Made by a program: the position numbers and the translations under genes
From: Bacteroidales bacterium
Lineage (GTDB): Bacteria > Bacteroidota > Bacteroidia > Bacteroidales > JAUNSR01
NCBI GenBank assembly: GCA_030539115.1
Contig: JAUNSR010000032.1
Span: 1-34,311, forward strand
Length of the DNA: 34,311 nt
Direction: 5' to 3'
Notes under the pieces: model-generated
The model's input: the letters and a program-made list of their open reading frames with translations, nothing else
Database searches by the model: none
What the model was told of the DNA's origin: nothing
Part shown: piece after piece, positions 16,266-25,073 of the stretch
How positions within the stretch are numbered: the stretch's first letter is position 1
How the letters are laid out: each line of letters starts with the position of its first letter

Positions 16266-16289
16266 ATTTTATCGGCGGCTTATTTTTTT
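16241..16289 (+). terminator. Strong terminator overlapping the zinc-ribbon gene end
   Basis: AGCCGCC plus ATAAAATT pair with AATTTTAT plus GGCGGCT (16241-16280) in a stem of about 15 bp with one mismatch, followed by a T-tract (16283-16289). The left arm is coding sequence of the zinc-ribbon frame. Confidence 0.85.
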
Positions 16290-16373
16290 CTATATACTGA
16301 GTGATATCATTTATGTTATCTATTGTTAATGTTATCTTTAACTTATATTTTCTTTAAAGAGAGTAATATTCTT

Positions 16374-18569
16374 TTAATACCATGCTTTTTGAGGTGTATT
16401 TGTCATCTCAAATTCTATATTTACACCATCCATTATCTGTCGATGAGTAATATATGACTTATTATACTCTTTCTCGTTAACTTTTACGGATTTTATATAA
16501 ATATTTTCATCCGATAGATTATTGGCAAATATGGAAACTCTTTTTCCGTTATCAAGATTTAAATATAATTCCTTGAAAAGGGGAGTGCCAATTTCATATT
16601 CTAATGATACCGGATTTAAAGGATAGAATCCCATAGCACTAAAAACATACCAAGCAGACATTTGACCGCAATCTTCATTTCCACATAAACCGCCGGGAGT
16701 GTTTTTGTAAAGCTCACTCATTACTTTGGAAATATATCTTTGAGTCTTATCAGGACGGTTCACAATATTGTAAAGATATATTACATGATGACTTGGCTCA
16801 TTTCCCTGAACATATTGTCCAATCATTCCTGTACTAAAGATCGGAAGTTCATCGTTCGCATCAGGATTGTATGTAAACATGCTGTCAAGTTTTATTTCCA
16901 TCTTTGAATCTCCTCCAAGCATCTCTTTAAGCCCATTACTGTCATGTTGAGCTCCCCAAAGATATTGCCATGCATTACTTTCTGTATAGTGAGAGGTATA
17001 GTCTTTAGCATTGAATGAATCAATCCAATTGCCGTTTGAGTCTTTAGGACGAAGAAATCCGGAGTTTTTATCAAAAAGATTTTTATAATAGCCGGCTCTC
17101 TCATAAAATATCTTTGCAATATTGGGCTTATCCATTTTTTCAGCCATAACAGCAATACAATAATCATCAAATGAATATTCTATCGTTTTAGATACCGATT
17201 CGTTTTCCTTGTCATAGGGTATATAACCATATTTTTTGTACTCACCAATTGCACGATAAGAATCATTGTTTGCTGTCGCAATACAGGCAGCCAAAGCCTC
17301 TTTGGCGTCAAAAGTGCCTACCCCTTTAAGATATGCATCAACAATAACCGGAACAGAATGATAACCTATCATCATATCTGTTTCATTGCCGTAAAAATTC
17401 CAAACAGGAAGCATTCCGTGCTCTCTGTAATGGGCAAGAAAAGATTCAATCATATCATTTACTCTCTTTGGCTGAGTATAGGTTAAAAGGGGATGAGCCG
17501 CTCTATAAGTATCCCATAGAGAAAAAGTCGAATAATTCTCCCAGCCATTGGCTTCATAAATTTTTTTATCTGCTCCGAAATATTTGCCGTCAACATCACA
17601 AAAAAGAGTGGGTGCGGTCATTGTATGATAAAGGGCGGTATAGAAATTTACTATCTTGTCATGATCACCAGATTTTGCCTCAATCTTGGCAAGCTCTTTA
17701 TTCCACATTGCATCGGCATCACTTCTGTATTTGGAAAAATCCCAATGAAATGCCTCCTCTTTTAGATTCCTTAATGCCCCGGCCATGCTTACTCCTGAAA
17801 TAGCTGTACGAACTAAAATCTCTTCACCCTCTTCTGTCTTGAAGTCAAAACGAGCTATAACCCCTTTGCCGGTATATCTCTTATCTTTTGGATAGAATAT
17901 TGAAGTTGTATCAACATAGACCTCTTCAAATGGCTTTGAAAATTGAGAAACAAAATATACTCTTTGGTCGTTTGCCCATCCCTCAGACTTCCTATATCCG
18001 CGAATTGTTATTGAATCTACTATTTGAATTTCAGAATCCAAAGTAAAGTCCCAGTTCATAGCCTTTGAAAGATTTAGAAATACTGCTGCTTCAGCTTTTG
18101 GAAAGGTGTATTTTTGAATTCCACAACGTTTTGTTGAGGTTAATTCAACATTAATGTCATAATCGGAAAGCCTTACTTTATAATATCCCGGATGTGCCTC
18201 CTCATTATTGTGAGAAAACAGAGAGTAAACACCAAGAGGTGCATTCTCCTCTTTAAAAGGAATGGTCACAGGCATAAAAGATATGTCATAAAGATCTCCC
18301 GCACCTGTTCCGGTTAAATGAGTATGACTAAATCCGGCAATAGTACTGTCAGGATAATAATAACCTGCTATTCTATCCCAACCCGGAAGCCCATTGTCAG
18401 GACTTAGCTGAACCATTCCAAAAGGAACAGTTGCTCCCGGATAAGTATTTCCTGTAAAATCGGTGCCGATAAAGGGGTTTACATATTGAGTGTAATTATT
18501 TTCTGTATTGTCTTTTACTGTGCATGATGCAAATAATGTGATTAAGCACAAGGGAAGAATATTTCTCAT
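16374..18569 (-). CDS. GH92 exo-alpha-mannosidase, lipoprotein
   Basis: Calcium-dependent, inverting alpha-mannosidase acting on N-glycans, yeast mannan or similar alpha-mannosides. The 731-residue length fits the family. It has a lipoprotein signal (C16 in LFASC). The N-terminal lectin-like domain opens with YVNPFIGTDFTGNTYPGA, TVPFGMVQLSPD and FSHTHLTGTGAGD, all hallmark GH92 motifs. The catalytic barrel contains WNFYGNETDMMIGYHS and, near the end, GNEDCGQMSAWYVFSAMG with the probable general acid E632. It is the only gene of its transcription unit on this strand. The upstream region lacks the repeat found before other genes here. Confidence 0.95.
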   Translation of the reverse strand: MRNILPLCLITLFASCTVKDNTENNYTQYVNPFIGTDFTGNTYPGATVPFGMVQLSPDNGLPGWDRIAGYYYPDSTIAGFSHTHLTGTGAGDLYDISFMPVTIPFKEENAPLGVYSLFSHNNEEAHPGYYKVRLSDYDINVELTSTKRCGIQKYTFPKAEAAVFLNLSKAMNWDFTLDSEIQIVDSITIRGYRKSEGWANDQRVYFVSQFSKPFEEVYVDTTSIFYPKDKRYTGKGVIARFDFKTEEGEEILVRTAISGVSMAGALRNLKEEAFHWDFSKYRSDADAMWNKELAKIEAKSGDHDKIVNFYTALYHTMTAPTLFCDVDGKYFGADKKIYEANGWENYSTFSLWDTYRAAHPLLTYTQPKRVNDMIESFLAHYREHGMLPVWNFYGNETDMMIGYHSVPVIVDAYLKGVGTFDAKEALAACIATANNDSYRAIGEYKKYGYIPYDKENESVSKTIEYSFDDYCIAVMAEKMDKPNIAKIFYERAGYYKNLFDKNSGFLRPKDSNGNWIDSFNAKDYTSHYTESNAWQYLWGAQHDSNGLKEMLGGDSKMEIKLDSMFTYNPDANDELPIFSTGMIGQYVQGNEPSHHVIYLYNIVNRPDKTQRYISKVMSELYKNTPGGLCGNEDCGQMSAWYVFSAMGFYPLNPVSLEYEIGTPLFKELYLNLDNGKRVSIFANNLSDENIYIKSVKVNEKEYNKSYITHRQIMDGVNIEFEMTNTPQKAWY

Positions 18570-18963
18570 TTATTTATTATTAAATTTTTTCAGCTAAGTT
18601 ATAAGCTCACCATTAATATCAATCTAATTTGGTTTCACAATTGAAATGATTGATTACAGTTTCTTGTTCAGGTTTGATGCGAAGATAGTAAAACTTATAT
18701 GTTTAAAACAATTTCATATTGTCTAAATACATTCAAATAGTTATATGATTAGAGTTAAACGTGGAAACTGATTTTAAATTAACTGATTATGACATAAGGT
18801 ATTTTCTTTATTTATTTTATAAGAAAGATAACAGGGACTCTGAAATTACATTAAATATATTTTGTTCAGATGAAAATTCAACTCCGTTGTTTTATATTAT
18901 GAATATTAATTTTTGCATTCATCAACAAAAGAAATTAAAGATTTATTTATCTGCACACTTTGT
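18570..18963. other. Intergenic region, no gene seen
   Basis: About 390 bp of A/T-rich DNA upstream of the GH92 gene. An open frame at 18761-18988 has no recognisable domain and runs into the ATPase relic on the opposite strand; I do not consider it a gene. The GH92 promoter should lie here but was not identified. Confidence 0.4.
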
Positions 18964-19081
18964 TCCCAACAAACATATAATTAGCTGAATTTTCAAATAC
19001 AAACTCCATTGGATTTGCCTCATATTTAGGTATTTCCCGTTTATTGTCAGCGGTAACTTGCTTGAAAATATTTCTTTTTAT
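18964..19081 (-). pseudogene. Decayed 5' fragment of a second AAA/DUF4143 ATPase gene
   Basis: On the minus strand this stretch encodes NIFKQVTADNKREIPKYEAN then PMEFVFENSANYMFVG. It is clearly homologous to residues 4-39 of the intact ATPase at 19205-20473. The start codon position now reads ATA, and the homology breaks off just before the Walker A motif. Homology continues upstream of the start through the palindromic region to about 19150. It sits directly downstream of the intact gene, so it is best read as the remnant of a tandem duplication whose second copy was mostly deleted. Confidence 0.8.
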
Positions 19082-19083
19082 AT

Positions 19084-19144
19084 CAATATTGTTCAGTCTA
19101 TTGAACAATATTGACCTGTTTTTATTCAGTCTACAGAATAAAAA
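19084..19144. promoter_or_regulatory. Two palindromes upstream of the ATPase relic
   Basis: Palindrome 1 has perfect 12-bp arms CAATATTGTTCA / TGAACAATATTG (19084-19095 and 19102-19113) around 6 nt. Palindrome 2 has perfect 9-bp arms TTTTTATTC / GAATAAAAA (19119-19127 and 19136-19144). Their centres are 33 bp apart, as for the palindromes before the intact gene. Confidence 0.6.
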
Positions 19145-19204
19145 TGATTATCAATTACAAAATTCATGAAGAAATTTCGGGCTCATTTTTCCAAATACAA
19201 CTGC

Positions 19205-20473
19205 TTAATTACATTCAAGACACCATTTCCAGATAGGAATAATCTCAATGGTTTTTCCTTGTATTTCAATAGTTCGTTCTTCATCACGGGTAATTATTAT
19301 AAGCTTGCTGCAGTCAAGAAAGTTGGAAAGCTTAATAAGAGCTTTGGTTTCCCTTTCAAATGTGTCAATGTTGTTATATAAATCGTAACATACTTGAATT
19401 GCAGTTGCTTCATCAGGAAGATAGAAGTCAACTTCTACATCCTTATTGTAAAAGAATACAGCGTCGTCCCTTCCGTATTTTCTTAGAAGAGTAATTGCAA
19501 CGAGATTTTCTAATAGAGAAGTTTCAGCATCTACTAAAAAAAGATTTAATATACCATTGTCAGTAAAATAATATTTAGGATTTGTTTCTTTCTCTAATAT
19601 CTTACCCGCAATATTCTTAATAGGAGAAATCAGCCATGCGTCTTTTGAGTATTCAATATAATTGATGATAGTGTTTGTGCTTATTTTTGCTCCTGTTGTG
19701 GATATAATACTTGCTATTCTTGTATATGATATAGGCTGTTTTATGCTTTCAGCCATTTTTTTAAACATGATTCTTAAAGCAAAAGTATTGTCGATTCTAT
19801 TTCTTGTTGCTATGTCTCCTAAATAGATCTTTTGATAAACACTCGTTAGGTAATCTCTTTTAACTGCGAATCTTGCTCCTTCAGGGAATCCTCCAAAATG
19901 AAAGTATTCATTAAACACTCTTAGTATTGCTGCTTTTGATTCAGTGGCTGATAAACTTTCTTTGTCTATAGTAATATTATTGACTGATAAATACTCCTTG
20001 AATGAATATGGATAAACATTTATAGAAAGAAATCTCCCTCCAAGTGTGGATTGAATATCACTGCTCAGCATTTTTGCATTACTTCCTGTAATGTAAATCC
20101 TGTATTTTGTATCTGCAAGTCTTCTTGCAAATTTTTCCCAGCCCTCAATGTTTTGGATTTCATCAAAAAAAAGTATAGGTTTTTTTTCATACATCTCATA
20201 ATGAATCTCAAGAATCATATTGAGATCATTAATTGTCATATTTATTAGCCTTTCATCCTCAAAATTGATATATATTATTTCATCCCATGAAACTCCTTCA
20301 TTTAGTAAATGTTGTATTCTTTGGTATAGTAGATATGATTTACCGGCACGACGTATTCCAACAAACACATAATTTGCTGAATCCTCAAATACAAAGTTCC
20401 TTGGATTTACCTCATATTTAGGTATTTCCCGTTTATTGTCAGCGATAACTTGCTTTAAAATATTTTTATCCAT
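19205..20473 (-). CDS. AAA-type ATPase with C-terminal DUF4143 domain
   Basis: A 422-residue protein of the AAA_14/DUF4143 family. Walker A lies in VGIRRAGKSYLL (K45/S46), Walker B in PILFFDEIQNIEGWEKFARR (D104/E105), and a sensor-like Asn in YITGSNAKML (N132). Residues about 200-300 carry a winged-helix-like middle part (NTIINYIEYSKDAWLI). The C-terminal DUF4143 part contains VEVDFYLPD, reminiscent of a PD-(D/E)xK nuclease fold. The usual following lysine is replaced (AIQVCYD), so nuclease activity is doubtful. The cellular function of the family is not established. It is preceded by regularly spaced palindromes and followed by a relic of a duplicate copy. Confidence 0.9.
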   Translation of the reverse strand: MDKNILKQVIADNKREIPKYEVNPRNFVFEDSANYVFVGIRRAGKSYLLYQRIQHLLNEGVSWDEIIYINFEDERLINMTINDLNMILEIHYEMYEKKPILFFDEIQNIEGWEKFARRLADTKYRIYITGSNAKMLSSDIQSTLGGRFLSINVYPYSFKEYLSVNNITIDKESLSATESKAAILRVFNEYFHFGGFPEGARFAVKRDYLTSVYQKIYLGDIATRNRIDNTFALRIMFKKMAESIKQPISYTRIASIISTTGAKISTNTIINYIEYSKDAWLISPIKNIAGKILEKETNPKYYFTDNGILNLFLVDAETSLLENLVAITLLRKYGRDDAVFFYNKDVEVDFYLPDEATAIQVCYDLYNNIDTFERETKALIKLSNFLDCSKLIIITRDEERTIEIQGKTIEIIPIWKWCLECN

Positions 20474-20479
20474 ATCATT

Positions 20480-20570
20480 ATTGTTCTATTGATTGAACAA
20501 TATTTACCAGTTTTTGTTCAGTCAATTGAACAAAAATAAGTATTTTTTATTCAATCTACAAAATAGGAAT
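20480..20570 (-). promoter_or_regulatory. Array of palindromes spaced 33 bp upstream of the ATPase gene
   Basis: Site 1: ATTGTTC/GAACAAT (20480-20486, 20495-20501), 7 bp before the start codon. Site 2: perfect 10-bp arms TTTTTGTTCA/TGAACAAAAA (20511-20520, 20527-20536). Site 3: an imperfect relative around 20545-20567. Centres lie at about 20490, 20523 and 20556. They share a TTC-N8-GAA core with the relic's sites. They look like operator sites for a dimeric repressor, possibly autoregulatory. Confidence 0.55.
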
Positions 20571-21225
20571 GACTAATATTTCAATGTTTATAAAACAATA
20601 TGCTTGGATTTATATTTAAAATTCAATCAACATTTTTATTGGTTTCTATTTAAAAGTATTTCAATTTATTTTTTATCCCTGTATTCAGAATATTAATTAT
20701 ATAATAATTTTGAAATTCGATTTTAATTCTTTATCTTTAAATAATATAACAAAATTTTATTAATTGCCCCAAGTGATAAAAGCATCAGCCTTAACATCCA
20801 ACAATTGCATTATACTTATATTTGAGAAATAGATTAATATTAATGTCGGTTTATTTGTTTAACATAGATTTCTCCCCTTTTAACACTTAGTGTCAGCATC
20901 CTTTTTGCCAAAATAATCACTCTTTTGCTTGTGTCAATTATCAAAACAGTGATTTTGATTAGTCTTTTTGTGCAATATACTTAAGTATTTTAAAATTATG
21001 ATCAACTAAATTTTTAAAATCGACGTTCAAAAAAGAGAAATCACGGTTGAAAATTTTATTTTCATAAAAAACGTCTTGCTTTTTATTGATGAAATATAAT
21101 TTAATAGATATAATAGCTTGTAAATTAATGAGATGTAAAAAATCGGTGTTTTTTGAATTGGAAAAATGTCAATATTTAGAAGTAAGCCGTTTAATGATGC
21201 TTCTGAACAATAAAAATATATAAAT
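20571..21225. other. Intergenic region, possible decayed coding fragments, no intact gene
   Basis: About 650 bp without a convincing gene. On the minus strand a short frame ending at about 20762 (MQLLDVKADAFITWGN, then stop) and another at about 20850-20970 look somewhat protein-like, but neither has a recognised family or a complete start-to-stop layout. They may be gene relics. The rest is A/T-rich. Confidence 0.3.
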
Positions 21226-21267
21226 AAAGATTTGAATGTTAATTGAGTATTTAACATTCAAATCTTT
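21226..21267 (-). terminator. Perfect 17-bp hairpin, likely terminator of tdk / AI-2E unit
   Basis: Arms 21226-21242 and 21251-21267 are exact reverse complements around an 8-nt loop. It lies 52 bp behind the stop of the minus-strand transporter gene. The minus-strand 3' side is T-rich but interrupted by A, so termination efficiency is uncertain. Confidence 0.6.
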
Positions 21268-21319
21268 ATAAAAAATTGCTGTATTTGGCTTGAATTATGT
21301 ATCAAAAACAGGAGAGCCT

Positions 21320-22420
21320 TTATTCAATCTTTGGCTTTTCAGTGTCTTTAAGTATATAGATATGATAATAGGAAAGCAGCATTGTCGCAACCGGAAGTGC
21401 CATGATAATACCAATGATACCAAAAAGCACTCCGCCGATAGAGAGAGACAGAAGAATAATTGCAGGGTTGAGCCCCGTCACCTTACCCATAATTTTCGGA
21501 GTCAGAAGGGTGTCTTCAGTGATTTGAACCACAGCGTACACCATTAATGAGAAAATAAATATTCTCCAGAAAGGTATGCCTGTATCCGCAGAATGGATAA
21601 GACAAAGTATGATTGTTGGAAATATCCCTATGAACTGGGCATAGGGAATCATATTAAGAAGTCCGATAAACAACCCTAATGGAATCGCCATTGGAAGCCC
21701 TATAATAAGAAAGCCGATTGCAAAAAGTATTCCGACTATCGATGCCACCAATGTTTGTCCTTTAAAATAGCGGCTTGTGCTTGTTGTGAAATCTTCTATT
21801 ACAATTTTAATTTTTTTGCCCCACGTTCCGGGCAGTAGAGAGTAGAATCCATCTCTGATATCTTCATAATACAAAAGAATAAAGAACGCATAGAGCAGGA
21901 TAAATACCAAGCTTATGAAGTTGAATATTTTAGCAATTGCACCCTCTACAATATTAAGTATTTTAGGGATATATTTTTTTACAGAATCATACAGCTGTTG
22001 ATAGTCAAAAGTCTCCTTGAAATCTTGAATATCGACAAACTTGTTAATGTATGTTTTAATTTGATTTGGAAGAAACGGGTCGTTTTTAAATTGAGCTTCA
22101 TAGTTTTTTATCAGCTGTGAGGTCTTGTCAATTTCAGACATGGCAGGTGGAACAACGAGCCAAATGAGAAGTGTAATGACGCCCACAAGACAAAATATTG
22201 TAGCAAAAATTGCAAGTATTCTAAATTTGAATCTGAGCTTATATTGAAATAACTTAACCACAGGATAGAATATAGCAGCAATAAGCCACCCTATAAGAAA
22301 TGGGATGAGGGCATCTTTGATTTTTAGTAAAAACCAACCAACAGCAAGTACCAATACTGTTACAAAAAATATTCTTGCTACCCTGTCGAAAGTAAATTCC
22401 TTTTTAAAAAATGAACTCAT
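21320..22420 (-). CDS. AI-2E family transporter (PerM/YdiK type, UPF0118)
   Basis: A 366-residue integral membrane protein with about eight hydrophobic segments: two pairs near the N-terminus (FFVTVLVLAVGWFLL, then ALIPFLIGWLIAAIFYPVV), a soluble middle region (about residues 100-150), and a C-terminal helical bundle (for example VASIVGILFAIGFLIIGLPM, then GLLNMIPYAQFIGIFPTIIL). The PYxQFIGIFPT and TPKIMGKVTGLNP patterns are typical. Proposed substrates of the family range from autoinducer-2 to Na+/H+ exchange; the substrate cannot be deduced. It lies 67 bp behind tdk on the same strand, probably in one operon. Confidence 0.92.
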   Translation of the reverse strand: MSSFFKKEFTFDRVARIFFVTVLVLAVGWFLLKIKDALIPFLIGWLIAAIFYPVVKLFQYKLRFKFRILAIFATIFCLVGVITLLIWLVVPPAMSEIDKTSQLIKNYEAQFKNDPFLPNQIKTYINKFVDIQDFKETFDYQQLYDSVKKYIPKILNIVEGAIAKIFNFISLVFILLYAFFILLYYEDIRDGFYSLLPGTWGKKIKIVIEDFTTSTSRYFKGQTLVASIVGILFAIGFLIIGLPMAIPLGLFIGLLNMIPYAQFIGIFPTIILCLIHSADTGIPFWRIFIFSLMVYAVVQITEDTLLTPKIMGKVTGLNPAIILLSLSIGGVLFGIIGIIMALPVATMLLSYYHIYILKDTEKPKIE

Positions 22421-22487
22421 AACAATTATGCGGTTTTATTATTTCTAATTGAAATATAAATCTTTTCTGAGAAAGTATAAAGAGCAA

Positions 22488-23072
22488 CTATTCTTCGTTT
22501 TTTATAGCTTTCATATAGCAGCTTCTGCACAGAGGCTGATACTCGTTTTTTTCTCCAAGCATGACCTGATTGTCATTTGAAACAAGACGGTGGGAATAGT
22601 TGGCAAGCTGTCCGCATCTGACGCAGATGGCATGAACTTTTGTGACATCGTCAGCTATTGCACAAAGGGCAGGCATCGGTCCGAAAGGCTTTCCTTTGAA
22701 ATCCATGTCAAGGCCGGCAACGATAACTCTAATGCCTCTGTTTGCCAAGATGTTGCAAACTTCAACAATGCCCTCGTCAAAGAATTGAGCCTCGTCAATT
22801 CCGATAACATCAACGTCATCAGCAAGAAGAAGTATGGAGTGAGAGTTTTCTACGGGAGTGGAATTGATGGCATTGCTGTCATGAGATACAACTTCGCTGT
22901 CTGAATATCTTATATCTATCGAAGGCTTAAATATTTCAACTTTGAGTTTTGCAATTTTTACTCTTTTAAGTCTTCTTATCAACTCTTCAGTTTTACCGGA
23001 AAACATTGATCCGCAAATAACCTCTATGTTGCCTCTTTTATGCATTTCGTATAATCTATTCTCTGAAAACAT
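22488..23072 (-). CDS. tdk: Thymidine kinase (type II, zinc-binding)
   Basis: Phosphorylates thymidine to dTMP with ATP in pyrimidine salvage, in the cytosol. The 194-residue length is usual. The P-loop is GSMFSGKT (21-28), [10 protein letters not shown] carries the catalytic E94, and [15 protein letters not shown] forms the lasso-side segment. Structural zinc ligands are C150/C153 and C182/C185. The start was chosen because Bacteroidota Tdk has a short leader before [16 protein letters not shown]. It is followed by the AI-2E transporter gene and diverges from dacB across 298 bp. Confidence 0.97.
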   Translation of the reverse strand: MFSENRLYEMHKRGNIEVICGSMFSGKTEELIRRLKRVKIAKLKVEIFKPSIDIRYSDSEVVSHDSNAINSTPVENSHSILLLADDVDVIGIDEAQFFDEGIVEVCNILANRGIRVIVAGLDMDFKGKPFGPMPALCAIADDVTKVHAICVRCGQLANYSHRLVSNDNQVMLGEKNEYQPLCRSCYMKAIKNEE

Positions 23073-23370
23073 CCTATTTATTGTTTTGTTTGGTAAGGGA
23101 AATATTAATGAACTTTCAAATGTAATACTTTTAAGTGGTAAGATTTTGTTTGTTTTTTCAGAATTATATTAGTATCACTTAAAGATTATTTTTGATTTCT
23201 TTATTTGTTTTACTCAATGAGTGCTTTTCGATGAAATAAAAATAAATTTTCTCCTTATCAGATTTAAATTAATCTATTTTTAATTTCTTTAAAGATAGCA
23301 CCTTTCTTATATTTGGTAAATAATTATTCGATATTTATCCCATTAAAAGGATTTTGAAATACAGTATTTT

Positions 23371-24795
23371 ATGAAAAAGATATCTTTTATCTCCTCCTTG
23401 TTGCTTCTTATACCTTTTTGTGCCTATTCTCAATCTTCGGCAATAGACAGTTTTGTAAAAACAAAAGGCTTGGAACATTCATTGATAGGAGTCTCAATAT
23501 GTGATACAAAAACAGGCAAAGAATTAAAGCAATATAATTCAAACATATCAATGGTGCCTGCATCAACACTTAAAACAGTGACAACATCAACAGTATGTAC
23601 TCTGTTTGCTCCTGATCACAGGTTTCAGACAAAGATTTACTATGTCGGCAGCATCTCTGGTAATGGCACCCTCGATGGTGATATTGTTATTGTAGGAAGC
23701 GGTGATCCTACTTTGGGTTCGGAATATGGCTCAATCCCTGCAAACACCTTTAATGAAACGATATTAAATGCTCTAAGAGAAAGGGGTGTGAAAAATGTTT
23801 CCGGTTCAATTGTTTCAGACGATAGGCTGATACCATATCAAGGTGTTTCACCTGCCTGGACATGGGAGGATATGGGCAATTATTATGCTGCCGGTGTTTA
23901 TGGCATTAATTATGCCGACAACAAGTATTCAGTAACTTTTGATACATCAAAGAAAGGCTGCAAACCCATAGTTAAGAGCATCAAGCCTAATATAGAGGGA
24001 ATGACAATTGATAATAATCTTCTTGATTATGCCTGCAGCTATGACAGTTCATATATTTATGGAGCTCCATTTTCACTCAAGAGAGAGGTTTACGGGGCTT
24101 TGCCTCAAAAAAAAGACAGTTATACCATTTATGGCGACATTCCGGACCCTGCATTATATGCCGCTTCTCAGCTGAAGGATTTTCTTTTAAACAATGGAAT
24201 AGATGTTTTGGGAAATTGCAGGACTTTACGCAGTGATCAAACCTACAAAGAAAAATCAGAGAGAGAGCTTTTGACAATTCATAATTCTATTCCGCTTTCT
24301 GAAATAGTGAGAATAATAAATGTTGACAGCAACAATATGTTTACAGAGGCTCTTTTAAGGCTTCTTTCATTAAAACTTGCAGACGGAAGCGCATCAAAGG
24401 GAATTTATGAATTGAAAAAATTTTGGGAAAAGAATAATCTTAACACGGAAGCCCTGTTTATGTATGATGGATGCGGACTTTCACCTGAAAACAGAGTAAG
24501 CCCTGCGTTTTTTACAAAAATGCTTTTTCTTATGCGTGACAATAAAATGTTTGTAAATTCCCTGCCTGTGGCAGGTGTGGATGGAACATTGGCAGGTTTT
24601 CTTAAAAATACTCCTTTGCAGGGAAAAGCACGGCTAAAGAGTGGTTCGATAGGGGGTGTAATTTGTTATGTAGGATATATCAATACACCTGATCCGAAAA
24701 TCGTGGCTGTGATGGTAAACAATTATAACTGTTCATCCTATAGCCTGAGAAGAGCTATGGAAAAACTCTTAACATCTCTTTCAACAGAGCAATAG
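23371..24795 (+). CDS. dacB: D-alanyl-D-alanine carboxypeptidase/endopeptidase (PBP4, DacB)
   Basis: A class C, low-molecular-weight penicillin-binding protein that trims or cleaves peptidoglycan cross-links in the periplasm. It has 474 residues with a signal peptide ending near CAYSQ. The three active-site motifs are SxxK at S65-K68 (STLK), SxN at S320-N322 (SNN) and KSG at K423-G425. A large insert between the first two motifs (about residues 75-300), including GSGDPTLGSE and DDRLIPYQG, is characteristic of PBP4. A stable hairpin without T-tract follows at 24873. Confidence 0.94.
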   Translation: MKKISFISSLLLLIPFCAYSQSSAIDSFVKTKGLEHSLIGVSICDTKTGKELKQYNSNISMVPASTLKTVTTSTVCTLFAPDHRFQTKIYYVGSISGNGTLDGDIVIVGSGDPTLGSEYGSIPANTFNETILNALRERGVKNVSGSIVSDDRLIPYQGVSPAWTWEDMGNYYAAGVYGINYADNKYSVTFDTSKKGCKPIVKSIKPNIEGMTIDNNLLDYACSYDSSYIYGAPFSLKREVYGALPQKKDSYTIYGDIPDPALYAASQLKDFLLNNGIDVLGNCRTLRSDQTYKEKSERELLTIHNSIPLSEIVRIINVDSNNMFTEALLRLLSLKLADGSASKGIYELKKFWEKNNLNTEALFMYDGCGLSPENRVSPAFFTKMLFLMRDNKMFVNSLPVAGVDGTLAGFLKNTPLQGKARLKSGSIGGVICYVGYINTPDPKIVAVMVNNYNCSSYSLRRAMEKLLTSLSTEQ

Positions 24796-24872
24796 AGAGC
24801 TTAAAATCACTTTTTTAAATCATCAAAAAGACAATTTCCAAACAATTATTCTCATTTGCATGTCTTGAAATT

Positions 24873-24894
24873 ACCAAGTAATAAATTACTTGGT
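24873..24894. other. Perfect 9-bp hairpin after dacB
   Basis: ACCAAGTAA (24873-24881) and TTACTTGGT (24886-24894) enclose a 4-nt loop. Position suggests a terminator or mRNA-stabilising structure for dacB, but there is no T-run. Confidence 0.4.
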
Positions 24895-25073
24895 GTAAAT
24901 ATTTTAGGTGCTGCAATATGCTGACTATTAGTTTGAACAGGTGTTTTTTAACATTGCTTATTCTGTTTTGAAGATGAAATGCAACAAGCTATCTTTTTTA
25001 TCTATAAATTTGCGGGCACGCTTAATAAAAACGCTGAGTTTGTAGCTGTAGAAAAAATATAATACTTGATATT

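Noticed and set aside
18761..18988. 75-codon plus-strand open frame
   Set aside because: No domain or signal is recognisable, it is A/T-driven in composition, and its end runs antisense to the ATPase relic.
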